DNA of 64,000 nucleotides from Variovorax paradoxus (GCF_018614915.1 NZ_JAGGNU010000055.1:124001-188000), one strand, 5' to 3'; shown: positions 41,905-51,596, counted from the stretch's first letter. Translations and numbers: made by a program. The notes: a model not told the origin generated them from the letters alone.

Positions 41905-44211
41905 ATGACGCAACTGTCTTCCTACGCGACGCGCATCGGCGCTGTCGCCCTCGCGGCACAGATGCTGATCACCGCCATCATTCCGGCCGCGTTCGCGCAG
42001 GAGCCTGCAGCACCGCCGCGACGCGGCGAACCGATCACGCTCAACTTCACCAATGCCGAGATCGAGTCGGTCGCCCGCACCATGGCGGTGGTGACCGGTC
42101 GCGACGTGGTGGTCGATCCGCGCGTGAAGGGCACGATGAACCTCCAGACCGACCGTCCGATCTCCCCGGCGGCGGCCTTCAACCAGTTTGCCGCGGCGCT
42201 GCGCCTGCAGGGCTTCGCGATCGTGCAATCCGAAGGGCTCTACAAGGTGGTGCCCGAGGCCGACGCCAAGCTGCAAAGCAGTGCGGTCAGCACCTCGACG
42301 CCCGCCACGTCCAGCCTCTCCGGCAACCAGATCGTCACGCAGGTGTTCCGGCTCAACTACGAGTCGGCCAACAACCTGCTGCCGGTGCTGCGTCCGCTGA
42401 TCGCGCCCAACAACACGATCAACGTGAACCCGGGCAACAACTCGCTGGTGATCACCGACTACGCCGAGAACATGCGGCGGCTGGCGCGCATCATCGCCGC
42501 GCTCGACCTGCCGAACGCTTCCGACATCGAGGTCATCCCGCTGAAGCACTCGGTCGCGACCGACCTGGTGCCGGTACTCACGCGCCTGGTCGAGGGCGGC
42601 TCGGCCACCGGGCCGCAGCCGGGTGCTGCGCCCGGTACGGTCGACGCGTCTTTCCGCACCACGCTCTTGGCCGAGCCGCGCAGCAACGCAGTCATCCTGC
42701 GCGCGGCCAATCCGGCGCGCTCGCAGCTGGTCCGTACGCTGATCGACCGCCTCGACCGTGCCCCGATCGACAGCGGCAACGGCGCCGCCGGCAACATCTA
42801 CGTCGTCTACCTCAAGAACGCGGACGCAGTGCGGCTTGCCATCACCTTGCGCGCCGCGCTCGCGAGCGCGCAGCCGAGCACCACGGGCACGCTCGGCGGC
42901 GCCGCCGGCGCGCTCAGCACGGCCGGTACCACGCCATCCCCCCAGCAGCAGCAGATCAGCCAGCTGAGCCCGACCGCGCAAGGCGGGATGAGCGCCGCCA
43001 CGACACCGGTCAGCGGTACGGCGCAGCCCTCGACGGGCGGGCAGATCCAGGCCGATCCGGCGACCAACTCGCTGATCATCAGCGCGGCCGAACCGCTCTA
43101 TCGACAGCTGCGCGCGGTCATCGACAGGCTCGACAGCCGCCGCGCGCAGGTGCTGATCGAAAGCCTGATCGTCGAGGTCAACGCCGACAAGGCCGCCGAG
43201 TTCGGCATCCAGTGGCAAAGCGGCATCGGCAGCAGCGGCGACCGCAACGTGGGCGTGATCGGCACCAATTCGAGCCTGGGCGGCGCCAACATCATCGACC
43301 TCGCCATCGGCCTGGCGACGCGCAACCCGGCAACTCGGCCGTCCACCGGCCTCAACTTCGGCATCGGCCATCGCTACGGCAGCGATGGCCAGTACGTGCT
43401 GGGTTTCCTGGCCCGCTTCCTGGCCAGCAACGGCGAAGGCAACGTGCTGTCCACGCCGAACCTGCTGACGCTCGACAACGAGGAAGCCAAGATCGTCGTC
43501 GGCCAGAACGTGCCCTTCGTCACCGGCCAGTACACCAGCGCCGGCGGCAATACCAACACCGTCAATCCCTTCCAGACCATCGAGCGCAAGGACGTCGGCC
43601 TCACGCTGCGCGTGCGCCCCCAGATCAGCGAGACCGGCACCGTCAAGATGGTGATCTTCCAGGAGGTCTCCAGTGTCGTCGCCTCCACGGTGAACAACCT
43701 GAACGGCCCCACCACGAGCAAGCGCTCGATCGAGTCGAACGTGCTGGTCGACGACGGCAACATCATCGTCCTGGGCGGCCTGCTGTCCGACGAGTATTCG
43801 ACCTCCGAGGAGAAAGTGCCCGGCCTCGGCGACATCCCGGTGCTCGGCAACCTCTTCAAGAGCGAGGTCCGCAGCCGCCGCAAAACCAACCTGATGGTCT
43901 TTCTGCGGCCGACCATCGTGCGCGACCAGCTCTCGGGCGACGCCATCACGGCCGACCGCTACGACTCGATTCGCGCGATGCAGCAGAGCCTCCAGCCTTC
44001 GACCGACAACCCGATGCTCAACTCGGTGCGCGGCGCGCCGGTCCTGCCGCCCCTGACCGACACCAAGGAGAGCGACCCGTCGCGCCGCATCGACGGCACG
44101 CGCCTCATCCCGCCGCCCCTGCCGCCGCAGCATGTGCCGATGCCGCCCGGCCCGTTGAAGGGCGCCCTGCCACCCACCGCCGATCCATCGACGGCGCGCG
44201 AACTGCCCTGA
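41905..44211 (+). CDS. gspD: Type II secretion secretin GspD
   Basis: 768-residue outer-membrane secretin. Signal peptide ends at AAFAQE. N0 domain: ITLNFTNAEIESVARTMAVVTGRDVVVDP; N1-N3 repeats follow (VFRLNYESANNLLPVLRPLI, VIPLKHSVATDLVPVLTRLV, IYVVYLKNADAVRLAITLRA). The N3 linker has a Thr/Gln-rich insertion (about 335-375). The secretin core includes VLSTPNLLTLDNEEAKIVVGQ and VPFVTGQYTS, and the signature VPGLGDIPVLGNLFKSE. The C-terminal S-domain is proline-rich. Two bp after gspN. Confidence 0.96.
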   Translation: MTQLSSYATRIGAVALAAQMLITAIIPAAFAQEPAAPPRRGEPITLNFTNAEIESVARTMAVVTGRDVVVDPRVKGTMNLQTDRPISPAAAFNQFAAALRLQGFAIVQSEGLYKVVPEADAKLQSSAVSTSTPATSSLSGNQIVTQVFRLNYESANNLLPVLRPLIAPNNTINVNPGNNSLVITDYAENMRRLARIIAALDLPNASDIEVIPLKHSVATDLVPVLTRLVEGGSATGPQPGAAPGTVDASFRTTLLAEPRSNAVILRAANPARSQLVRTLIDRLDRAPIDSGNGAAGNIYVVYLKNADAVRLAITLRAALASAQPSTTGTLGGAAGALSTAGTTPSPQQQQISQLSPTAQGGMSAATTPVSGTAQPSTGGQIQADPATNSLIISAAEPLYRQLRAVIDRLDSRRAQVLIESLIVEVNADKAAEFGIQWQSGIGSSGDRNVGVIGTNSSLGGANIIDLAIGLATRNPATRPSTGLNFGIGHRYGSDGQYVLGFLARFLASNGEGNVLSTPNLLTLDNEEAKIVVGQNVPFVTGQYTSAGGNTNTVNPFQTIERKDVGLTLRVRPQISETGTVKMVIFQEVSSVVASTVNNLNGPTTSKRSIESNVLVDDGNIIVLGGLLSDEYSTSEEKVPGLGDIPVLGNLFKSEVRSRRKTNLMVFLRPTIVRDQLSGDAITADRYDSIRAMQQSLQPSTDNPMLNSVRGAPVLPPLTDTKESDPSRRIDGTRLIPPPLPPQHVPMPPGPLKGALPPTADPSTARELP

Positions 44212-44219
44212 GGTCGGCC

Positions 44220-45641
44220 ATGCGCTATCCCCTCCCCTACGCTTTCGCACGCAGCCAGCAACTGCTGCTGGAAGAAACGGACGAAGGCGCATTCACGCTC
44301 TGGATGCCCCAGCTACCGCCGCGCAGCGCGCTCGGCGAAGTGGCCCGCAAATACCCGGTCAAGACCTTCGAGGCGCTGGCGCCCGCCGAGCTGGCCCAGC
44401 GCATCAGCGCCGCTTACGCGCAGGGCGAATCGAATGCCGCCGCGGTGGTGAGCGAGGTGCAGGGCGACGCCGACCTCTCGCGCATGATGCAGGAGCTGCC
44501 GGCGGTGGAAGACCTGCTGGAGAGCGCCGGCGATGCGCCCATCATCCGCATGCTCAACGCGCTGCTCACGCAGGCGGCGCGCGACGGCGCCAGCGACATC
44601 CACATCGAGCCCTACGAGCGGACCTCCTCGGTGCGATTCCGCATCGACGGCACGCTGCGAGAGGTGGTCCAGCCCAACCGGGCGCTGCATGCGGCGCTGA
44701 TCTCGCGCCTGAAAATCATGGCCGACCTCGACATCGCCGAGAAGCGGCTGCCGCAGGACGGGCGCATCAGCCTGCGCATCGGCACGCGCGCGGTCGACGT
44801 GCGGGTCTCGACCCTGCCCTCGGCGCACGGCGAGCGCGCAGTGCTGCGCCTGCTCGACAAGACCGAGAGCAAGCTCACCCTCGAGGCGGTCGGCATGCTG
44901 GGCGACACGCTGGCGCGCTTCGAGCACCTGATCAGCCAGCCGCACGGCATCATCCTGGTCACCGGACCGACCGGCTCGGGCAAGACCACCACGCTCTACG
45001 CCGCGCTCAGCCGGCTCGACGCCAGCAGCAGCAACATCATGACGGTCGAGGACCCGATCGAGTACGAGCTGCCGGGCGTCGGCCAGACCCAGGTCAACGC
45101 CAAGATCGAGCTGACCTTCGCGAAGGCGCTGCGCGCGATCCTGCGACAGGACCCGGACGTGATCATGATCGGCGAGATTCGCGATTTCGAAACCGCGCAG
45201 ATCGCCATCCAGGCCTCGCTCACCGGCCACCTGGTGCTGGCCACGCTGCACACCAACGATTCGGTCAGCGCCGTGACACGCCTGACCGACATGGGCGTGG
45301 AGCCCTTCCTGCTGAGCTCCTCGCTGCTCGGCGTGCTGGCGCAGCGCCTGGTGCGCCGGCTCTGCCCGGTCTGCGCCGTGCCATCGGCGGCCGGCGACGA
45401 GGCCGAGCCCGTGGGCTGCGACGCCTGCGGCCAGACCGGCTACCAGGGCCGCACCGGCATCTTCGAGCTGCTGGTGGCCGACGACACGGTGCGCTCGCTG
45501 ATCCACAACCGCGCGCCCGAGAGCCAGCTCTTCGTGGCGGCCGAGCGCGGCGGACTGCGCTCGATGCGCGAGGATGGCGAGCGCCTGGTCAAGACCGGCG
45601 TGACCTCGCGCGCCGAGCTGTTGCGCGTCACGCGCGACTGA
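44220..45641 (+). CDS. gspE: Type II secretion ATPase GspE
   Basis: 473-residue hexameric ATPase that drives pseudopilus assembly. N1 domain to about residue 110, then IEPYERTSSVRFRIDGTLREV. Walker A is GPTGSGKTTTLYAAL near residue 249, Asp box TVEDPIEYELPGVGQTQV, Walker B DPDVIMIGEIRDFETAQIA and His box THLVLATLHTNDS-like GHLVLATLHTNDS. A zinc-binding tetracysteine motif follows (LCPVC and CDACGQTGYQGRTGIFELL). ATG 44220 is 8 bp after gspD. Confidence 0.97.
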   Translation: MRYPLPYAFARSQQLLLEETDEGAFTLWMPQLPPRSALGEVARKYPVKTFEALAPAELAQRISAAYAQGESNAAAVVSEVQGDADLSRMMQELPAVEDLLESAGDAPIIRMLNALLTQAARDGASDIHIEPYERTSSVRFRIDGTLREVVQPNRALHAALISRLKIMADLDIAEKRLPQDGRISLRIGTRAVDVRVSTLPSAHGERAVLRLLDKTESKLTLEAVGMLGDTLARFEHLISQPHGIILVTGPTGSGKTTTLYAALSRLDASSSNIMTVEDPIEYELPGVGQTQVNAKIELTFAKALRAILRQDPDVIMIGEIRDFETAQIAIQASLTGHLVLATLHTNDSVSAVTRLTDMGVEPFLLSSSLLGVLAQRLVRRLCPVCAVPSAAGDEAEPVGCDACGQTGYQGRTGIFELLVADDTVRSLIHNRAPESQLFVAAERGGLRSMREDGERLVKTGVTSRAELLRVTRD

Positions 45642-45679
45642 TCGCGCAAAGCGGGAAAGCCCGGCAACGGCAGGCATGC

Positions 45680-46111
45680 ATGGAACTCGAAGACCATCTT
45701 TTTTTCCTTTTCACGCAAGTCCTCTACCGCCGCAACCGGGCGCTGCACGAAGCCATGAAGCCCGTCGGGCTGCTGCTCACCGAGTACCGGGTGCTGAGCG
45801 TGACGCTGCGCAAAGGGCCGCTGTCGATGCAGGACCTGGCGCAGTGGACGGCTTATGAACGCACCCGCCTGACGCACATCCTCCACGCCATGGAAGAACG
45901 CGGATGGGTGCTGCGCAGCAGCTCCGAAGACGACCGGCGGACCGTCATGGTGCAGATCACGCCTGCCGGCACAGCACTGTTCCGAAAGGCCAAGCGGGTG
46001 GTCGAAAAGCTCACGAGCGCCATCATGAGCGACAACAGCGCCAAGGACGTCGACCTGATGCGGCGAGCGCTGCGCGCGATGGGCAGCAGGCTCGCCGAAA
46101 TGGGCTACTAG
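45680..46111 (+). CDS. MarR-family regulator inside the gsp operon
   Basis: 143-residue winged-helix regulator. It starts MELEDHLFFLFTQVLYRRNRAL; the recognition region is SMQDLAQWTAYERTRLTHILHAMEERGWV and the wing RSSSEDDRRTVMVQITPAG. MarR proteins bind palindromes and usually lose DNA on binding a small phenolic or oxidant. It sits between gspE (38 bp) and gspF (80 bp) in the same direction, so it is probably co-transcribed with secretion genes and may control them; that link is inferred. Several gap-free gsp junctions surround it, making its insertion conspicuous. Confidence 0.88.
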   Translation: MELEDHLFFLFTQVLYRRNRALHEAMKPVGLLLTEYRVLSVTLRKGPLSMQDLAQWTAYERTRLTHILHAMEERGWVLRSSSEDDRRTVMVQITPAGTALFRKAKRVVEKLTSAIMSDNSAKDVDLMRRALRAMGSRLAEMGY

Positions 46112-46191
46112 AAGCCCCTGTGAAGGCCGCGCGGCGAAAAGGCCACGCCAAACGCCGACAATGCGGATTCGCGCATTTTGCCGCCAGTCCC

Positions 46192-47424
46192 ATGCCCGCC
46201 TATTCCTTTGAAGCCATAGACCAACAAGGGCAGCCCCGCAAGGGCGTGCTCGAAGCCGACACCGCCCGCAGCGCCCGCGGGCTGCTGCGCGCCCAGGCGC
46301 TGATTCCGCTCGCGGTGACGGCGGTCGGCAGCGTCGAGAGCGGCGTGCCTGCGCCCGGCGGCTGGCGCCGCCTGCTCGGCGGCGGGCGCGTCTTCAATTC
46401 GACCACCCTCGCGGTCTGGACGCGGCAGATCGCCGGGCTGGTGTCCTCCGGCCTGCCGCTCGAACGCGCGCTCACCGCGCTGACCGACGAAGCCGAGACC
46501 GAGCAGCAGCGCAACCTGGTTGCCTCCCTTCGTGCCGAGGTCAATGCAGGCTCGCCCTTCGGACGAGCGCTCGCCCAGCATCCGCGCGAGTTCTCGCCCA
46601 TCTACACCGCCGTGATCGGCGCCGGCGAGCAGAGCGGCAACCTCGGCCTGGTGCTCGAGCGCCTGGCCGACGACCTCGAGCAGCGCCAGGCCTTGCAGCA
46701 GAAGCTGGTCGGCGCGGCCCTGTACCCGGCGATCGTGACCCTGGTCGCGATCGTGATCGTGGTCTTCCTGGTCAGCTACGTGGTCCCGCAGGTGGCCAAT
46801 GTGTTCGCCGGCACCAAGCGGGCGCTGCCCATCCTCACGGTGGCCATGCTGGCCTTGAGCGACTTCGTGCGCAACTACGGCTGGCTGATGCTCGGCGCTG
46901 TCGTGCTGGGGACCCTCGGTGCGCGCATGGCGCTGGCCCGCGCCGCCGTCCGCGAGCGCTTCGACGCCGCCTGGCTCGAGCTGCCGCTGGTCGGCAAGCT
47001 GGCTCGCGGCTACAACGCGGCGCGTTTCGCGAGCACGTTGGCGATGCTGGCGACGGCCGGTGTGCCGATCCTGCGCGCGCTGCAGGCCGCCTCCGAAACA
47101 CTGAGCAACAGCGCCATGCGCGCCGATGCGCTCGATGCACTGGTGCTGGTGCGCGAGGGTGCGCCGCTGGCTTCCGCGCTGGCGCAGAAGAAGCGCTTTC
47201 CCGGCATCGTCTCGATGTTCGCCCGCCTCGGCGAGCAGACCGGCACCCTGCCGCTCATGCTGCAGCGCGCCGCCGCCCAGCTGGGCGCCGAGGTGCAGCG
47301 CCGCGCGATGCACATGGCGACGATCCTCGAGCCGTTGCTGATCGTCGCGATGGGCGGGGTCGTCATGCTGATCGTGCTGGCGGTGCTGATGCCGATCATC
47401 CAGCTCAACCAGTTCGTGAGGTAG
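46192..47424 (+). CDS. gspF: Type II secretion platform protein GspF
   Basis: 410-residue inner-membrane platform protein. The N-terminal MPAYSFEAIDQQGQPRKGVLEAD is the standard opening; two repeats of the GspF domain follow (LAVWTRQIAGLVSSGLPLERAL at about 76 and FASTLAMLATAGVPILRALQA at about 284), with three helices at about 178-200, 225-243 and 378-400. FARLGEQTGTLP is the second signature. ATG 46192 is chosen since the frame from 45904 runs through the MarR gene. Confidence 0.94.
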   Translation: MPAYSFEAIDQQGQPRKGVLEADTARSARGLLRAQALIPLAVTAVGSVESGVPAPGGWRRLLGGGRVFNSTTLAVWTRQIAGLVSSGLPLERALTALTDEAETEQQRNLVASLRAEVNAGSPFGRALAQHPREFSPIYTAVIGAGEQSGNLGLVLERLADDLEQRQALQQKLVGAALYPAIVTLVAIVIVVFLVSYVVPQVANVFAGTKRALPILTVAMLALSDFVRNYGWLMLGAVVLGTLGARMALARAAVRERFDAAWLELPLVGKLARGYNAARFASTLAMLATAGVPILRALQAASETLSNSAMRADALDALVLVREGAPLASALAQKKRFPGIVSMFARLGEQTGTLPLMLQRAAAQLGAEVQRRAMHMATILEPLLIVAMGGVVMLIVLAVLMPIIQLNQFVR

Positions 47425-47427
47425 CCG

Positions 47428-48327
47428 ATGCCGGTCTCTCTGGACGACAAGCTGGTGGTGGCGATCTCATCGCGCGCCCTCTTCAACCTCGAGGAAGAGA
47501 ATCGCCTGTTCGATGGGGGCGATCCCGATGCCTACATGAAGCTTCAGCTCGAACGCCTCGACGTTCCCGCTGCACCCGGCATTGCCTACTCGATGATCCG
47601 AAAGCTGCTGCGCTTCAACGACGATGGCGTCCAGCGAGTGGAAGTGGTGATCCTTTCGCGCAACGACCCGGTGTCCGGCATGCGCATCTTCAATTCCGGA
47701 GCGGCCGCGGAGCTGCGTGTGCAGCGTGGCGTATTCACGCAGGGACGGCCTCCCTACCGCTACCTTCGGCCGCTCAATGCCGACATCTTCCTGTCGGCCA
47801 ATGCGTCGGATGTGCGCGAAGCGCTCGCCGCCGGCTTTCCCGCCGCGCACGTCCGGGTCGATGGTGCGTTGGCCAGCGCCTTGCACCCCGACGAAGTTCG
47901 AATCGCCTTCGACGGCGACGCAGTCCTTTTCTCCGACGAAGCCGAGAAGGTGTACCAGCTGGAAGGCCTGGACGCATTTCAGGCACATGAGACAAGCAAG
48001 GCCGCCGTTCCGCTGGGGGCCGGGCCCTTCAAACCCTTCCTGGTGGCCTTGCACAGGCTGCAGCACGCTTCGAACACCGGGATGCGCGTTCGTACCGCGC
48101 TCGTGACCGCGCGCGGGGCGCCGGCGCACCGGCGCGCGATCCAGACCCTGATGAATTGGAACATCCGCATCGACGAAGCCATGTTCCTCGGCGGCCTGCC
48201 CAAGGGCGAGTTCCTGCGCGAGTTCGAGCCCGACTTCTTCTTCGACGACCAGACCGGGCACGTGGACTCGGCCGCGCGCCATGTGCCCGCGGGCCATGTG
48301 GCCAGCGGCATCAGCAATCTGCGCTGA
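47428..48327 (+). CDS. Cytosolic 5'-nucleotidase (NT5C1-like)
   Basis: 299-residue protein of the 5'-nucleotidase family also found in eukaryotic cN-I enzymes, which dephosphorylate AMP and other nucleoside monophosphates. The HAD-like active motif FDGDAVLFSDEAE comes near residue 155-167; other blocks are LVVAISSRALFNLEEENRLF, VEVVILSRNDPVSGMRIFNS and EAMFLGGLPKGEFL. It starts 3 bp after gspF, so it belongs to the same transcript, though it has no known role in secretion. Confidence 0.88.
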   Translation: MPVSLDDKLVVAISSRALFNLEEENRLFDGGDPDAYMKLQLERLDVPAAPGIAYSMIRKLLRFNDDGVQRVEVVILSRNDPVSGMRIFNSGAAAELRVQRGVFTQGRPPYRYLRPLNADIFLSANASDVREALAAGFPAAHVRVDGALASALHPDEVRIAFDGDAVLFSDEAEKVYQLEGLDAFQAHETSKAAVPLGAGPFKPFLVALHRLQHASNTGMRVRTALVTARGAPAHRRAIQTLMNWNIRIDEAMFLGGLPKGEFLREFEPDFFFDDQTGHVDSAARHVPAGHVASGISNLR

Positions 48328-48441
48328 AGGTGCGGGCCGGGCCTGCGCCTTGCTTCAGCCCCGCTTAAGTCGGCGACGGCTACGATCCGCCCACCGAATC
48401 CTTCCACGATCGAAGGCGCACCCGCTGCGCAGGGATCCCCC

Positions 48442-50229
48442 ATGTCGACATCTGCAGAACGCAAGCCACCGCTCCTCACGACCGTCAAACACATTCTTGC
48501 GCTGGCGGCGCCCTACTTCCGCTCCGAAGATCGATGGAAGGCGCGCGGCATGCTGCTCGCGGTGGTGCTGCTCAATCTCGGCACGGTCTACGTGACGGTG
48601 CTGATCAACGACTGGAGCCGGGTCTTCTTCGACGCGCTGCAGAACAAGGACCAGGCCGTGTTCTGGACCCAGCTCCTGCGCTTCACCTATCTCGCGATGG
48701 CGGGCATCCTCGTCGCGGTCTTCAAGTTCTACCTCACCCAGCTCCTGCAGGTGCGTTGGCGCGCCTGGATGACGCGCAACTACCTCGACCGCTGGCTGGC
48801 GAATCGAACCTTCTACCGGCTCGAACTCTCGCGCTATGCCGCGCAGCCCGCCAGCCGAGGGCCGGATGCACAGCAGACCGAGACCCCCGACAACCCGGAC
48901 CAGCGCATTCAGGAGGACATGCAGCTCTTCACCGACTACACCGTCACGCTCTCGATGGGCATCCTCAATTCGGTCGTCACGCTCGTCACCTTCATCGGCA
49001 TCCTGTGGACGCTGTCGGGTCCGCTGTCGTCGACGCTGATGGGGCAGGCGGTTTCGATTCCCGGCTACATGGTCTGGGTCGCGGTGCTCTACTGCGCGGC
49101 CGGCACGGCCATCACGCACTTCATCGGACGCCCGCTGATCGGCCTGAACTTCCGCCAGCAGCGCTTCGAGGCGGACTTCCGCCACCACCTGATCCGCGTG
49201 CGGGAGAACAGCGAGGCGATCGCGCTCGATCGCGGCGAAAAGGTCGAGCACACCCAGCTCGACACGCGCTTCTCCTCGGTGCTGCGCAACTACCTTATGC
49301 TGATCCGCCAGCAGAAGAACCTCGTGGCCTTCACGGCTTCCTTCGCGCAGCTCTCGGTGGTGTTCCCCTTCTTCCTCGCCGCACCGCGCTTCTTCAGCGG
49401 CGCGATCCAGTTCGGCGAGCTGATGCAGATCTCGCGCACCTTCAGCACCGTGCAGGACGCGCTCTCGTGGTTCGTCGAGAACTACGACCGCGTCGCCGTG
49501 TGGCGCGCGACGGCCGACCGTCTCACGAGCTTCGATGCGGCGATGTCCGCGCAGGCCGAGCCCCACGCCGCGCTCGATCGCCGCGACGCGGCGGCGCTCG
49601 AGACGCAAGGCCTCGACATCGCGCTGCCCGACGGCACCGCGCTGCTCGGCAACACCGCGCTATCGGTCAAGCCCGGCGAAAGCATCCTGCTGCAGGGCCC
49701 CTCGGGCAGCGGCAAGTCGACCCTGTTCCGTTCCTTCGCCGGCATCTGGCCCTTCGCGCGCGGGCAGGTCTCGGTGCCGGGCAACGCGATGTTCATCCCG
49801 CAGCGGCCCTACGTGCCCGACGGCAAGCTGCGCGATGCGCTGGCCTATCCCGACCCGGCCTCCAGCTACACGGACGCCCAGCTCGTGCAGGCGCTCGAGG
49901 ACGCCATGCTGCCGCAGCTCGCCCATCGGCTGGACGACAGCGACGTCTGGAGCCAGAAGCTCTCGGGCGGCGAGCAGCAGCGTTTGGCGATCGCGCGCGT
50001 GATGCTCAAGAAGCCGGCCTGGGTGTTCGCCGACGAGGCCACCAGCGCGCTCGACGCGCCCACCGAGGAGAAGCTCTACCGCAAGCTCGCCGACGGCGTG
50101 CGCGCCGCGGGCGGGGCCATGGTTTCGATCGCCCACCGCGCCTCGGTCGGCGCCTTTCACGACAAGCACTGGACGCTGGTGCCGCAGGCCGAGGGCGCAG
50201 GCGCCCGCTACCGGCTCGAGGCCGCGTAG
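48442..50229 (+). CDS. SbmA/BacA-YddA type ABC transporter, permease-ATPase fusion
   Basis: 595-residue inner-membrane half transporter with a permease part (ABC transmembrane type 2) and a C-terminal ATPase, like YddA and eukaryotic ABCD proteins. Membrane part: VTVLINDWSRVFFDALQNKD, WMTRNYLDRWL, FRHHLIRVRENSEAIALDRGE. ATPase: Walker A GPSGSGKSTLFRSFAG (about 413), signature LSGGEQQRLAIARVML and Walker B WVFADEATSALD. Relatives import cobalamin, peptides or antibiotics; substrate here unknown. Convergent with queC, overlapping by 22 bp. Confidence 0.9.
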   Translation: MSTSAERKPPLLTTVKHILALAAPYFRSEDRWKARGMLLAVVLLNLGTVYVTVLINDWSRVFFDALQNKDQAVFWTQLLRFTYLAMAGILVAVFKFYLTQLLQVRWRAWMTRNYLDRWLANRTFYRLELSRYAAQPASRGPDAQQTETPDNPDQRIQEDMQLFTDYTVTLSMGILNSVVTLVTFIGILWTLSGPLSSTLMGQAVSIPGYMVWVAVLYCAAGTAITHFIGRPLIGLNFRQQRFEADFRHHLIRVRENSEAIALDRGEKVEHTQLDTRFSSVLRNYLMLIRQQKNLVAFTASFAQLSVVFPFFLAAPRFFSGAIQFGELMQISRTFSTVQDALSWFVENYDRVAVWRATADRLTSFDAAMSAQAEPHAALDRRDAAALETQGLDIALPDGTALLGNTALSVKPGESILLQGPSGSGKSTLFRSFAGIWPFARGQVSVPGNAMFIPQRPYVPDGKLRDALAYPDPASSYTDAQLVQALEDAMLPQLAHRLDDSDVWSQKLSGGEQQRLAIARVMLKKPAWVFADEATSALDAPTEEKLYRKLADGVRAAGGAMVSIAHRASVGAFHDKHWTLVPQAEGAGARYRLEAA

Positions 50230-50909
50230 CGCTCCCAGCCGCGCGCGCGCAGCTCGCAGGCCGGACAGCTGCCGCAGCCGTAGCCCCAGGCATGTCGCCG
50301 GGCGCGCTCGCCGAGGTAGCAGGTGTGCGTGTCCTCGACGATCAGCTCGATCAGCGGCTCGCCGCCCAGCCGATGCGCCATGGCCCAGGTCGCCGCCTTG
50401 TCGATCCACATCAGCGGCGTCTCGACCACGACGCGCCGGTCCATGCCAAGCGAGAGCGCGAGCTGCATCGCCTTCATGGTGTCGTCGCGGCAGTCGGGAT
50501 AGCCCGAGAAATCGGTCTCGCACACGCCGGTGACGATCACCTCCAGCCCGCGCCGGTAGGCCAGCGCGCCGGCCAGCGTGAGGAACAGCAGGTTGCGGCC
50601 CGGCACGAAGGTGTTGGGCAGGCCGTTGGCCTGCATCTCGAAGGCGATGTCCTGCGTGAGCGAAGAGTTGCTGACCTGGCCCAGCACGTCGACGGCGAGC
50701 AGGTGGTCCTCGCCGAGCCGCGGCGCCCAGGGCGGGAAGCGCTCGCGCAGGTGCGCCAGCACCGTGGTGCGCGCATCGAGCTCGACGCGGTGGCGCTGGC
50801 CGTAGTCGAAGCCGACGGTCTCGACCCGCTCGTACTTGGCCAGCGCCTCGGCCAGGCAGGTGGTGGAGTCCTGGCCGCCGGAGAAGAGGACGAGGGCGGT
50901 GGTGTGCAT
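50208..50909 (-). CDS. queC: 7-cyano-7-deazaguanine synthase
   Basis: 233-residue enzyme that converts 7-carboxy-7-deazaguanine to preQ0 in queuosine synthesis. The PP-loop ATP motif VLFSGGQDSTTCLAEAL opens the protein; FVPGRNLLFLTLAGALAYRRG and GVCETDFSGYPDCRDD are family blocks, and the zinc site is CGSCPACELRARGW. ATG 50909 (MHTTALVLFSGGQ) was chosen over 51002. It overlaps the convergent ABC transporter gene end by 22 bp. No other queuosine gene is nearby. Confidence 0.96.
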   Translation of the reverse strand: MHTTALVLFSGGQDSTTCLAEALAKYERVETVGFDYGQRHRVELDARTTVLAHLRERFPPWAPRLGEDHLLAVDVLGQVSNSSLTQDIAFEMQANGLPNTFVPGRNLLFLTLAGALAYRRGLEVIVTGVCETDFSGYPDCRDDTMKAMQLALSLGMDRRVVVETPLMWIDKAATWAMAHRLGGEPLIELIVEDTHTCYLGERARRHAWGYGCGSCPACELRARGWERYAASSR

Positions 50910-50934
50910 GGGTCGTGAGTGCGTGGAGGGCCGA

Positions 50935-51372
50935 TCAGGCGGGAAGATGCAGATGCTGCTCCCGCTCCTCGGGGCTTGCCAGCAGTTGTCCGATTCCGCC
51001 ATCGAAGGTCACCAGCTTGGCTTGGTTGCGCATCGCCAGCGTCAGAAGCCAGGCGTCCGTGATCTGGCGATGGCCGCGCAGTCCGCCCGTGCAGGAGCCC
51101 AGAACCTGCTCGATTCCGAAATCCAGCGACAGAAAGCGGTGTCGAGGGTGCGCCATGTTGCGGAGCAAGACTTCGGCAATTTCGCCCACCCCGATCGCCC
51201 GACCTGAAAAGGCGGGCTGCGAAATGATGCGGACGAAGGCCGCTTGGGTCAGGGCGCTGGTGGCCCAGCCATGGCGGGCATGCGCCTTGAACCAGCGAAT
51301 CATGCGCCCGTGGTGCTCGTGCGGCGGCCAGCCCAGGGCGATCAACGCGTTGGCATCGAGCAAGAAGCTCAA
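50935..51372 (-). CDS. vapC: PIN-domain toxin, VapC type
   Basis: 145-residue PIN ribonuclease. Acidic catalytic residues are visible: SFLLDANALIALGW (first Asp), TQAAFVRI (Glu/Ser region), ITDAWLLTLAMRNQAKLVTFDGG (the last two Asp). No ATG fits: the frame starts at TTG 51372, which overlaps the antitoxin stop by 4 bp (TTGA). It is therefore read by translational coupling after vapB, giving less toxin than antitoxin. The WPPHEHHGRMIRWF block places it among VapC proteins of the TA-type common in Burkholderiales. Confidence 0.87.
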   Translation of the reverse strand: MSFLLDANALIALGWPPHEHHGRMIRWFKAHARHGWATSALTQAAFVRIISQPAFSGRAIGVGEIAEVLLRNMAHPRHRFLSLDFGIEQVLGSCTGGLRGHRQITDAWLLTLAMRNQAKLVTFDGGIGQLLASPEEREQHLHLPA

Positions 51373-51596
51373 GACCCGTCTTCCAACAGATCCTGGACCT
51401 GGCGCGCTGTCACCTTCGGCGTATCGGCCGGCACGTCGAACACCCAGACGCCCGCCTCCTTGCGTACGGGCAAGCGCTCGCCACTGCCGCGCCGAATCAA
51501 CTCGGAGATAGCCTGCCCGAGCTTCAATGCGCGAGCTTGCGCATAGGCCTGTGCCGCGGCAAAGGCATCGTCTTCCAAGGTGACGGTGGTACGCAT
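51369..51596 (-). CDS. vapB: VapB-type antitoxin
   Basis: 75-residue antitoxin with a ribbon-helix-helix fold: MRTTVTLEDDAFAAAQAYAQ for strand and first helix, KLGQAISELIRRG for the second. The C-terminal half (VWVFDVPADTPKVTARQVQDLL) would wrap the toxin's active site. Two direct repeats upstream are candidate operator sites. Overlaps vapC by 4 bp. Confidence 0.88.
   Translation of the reverse strand: MRTTVTLEDDAFAAAQAYAQARALKLGQAISELIRRGSGERLPVRKEAGVWVFDVPADTPKVTARQVQDLLEDGS

Noticed and set aside
41686..44292. 868-codon frame antisense to gspD
   Set aside because: Antisense shadow of the secretin; Arg/Asp/Val-rich without motifs.
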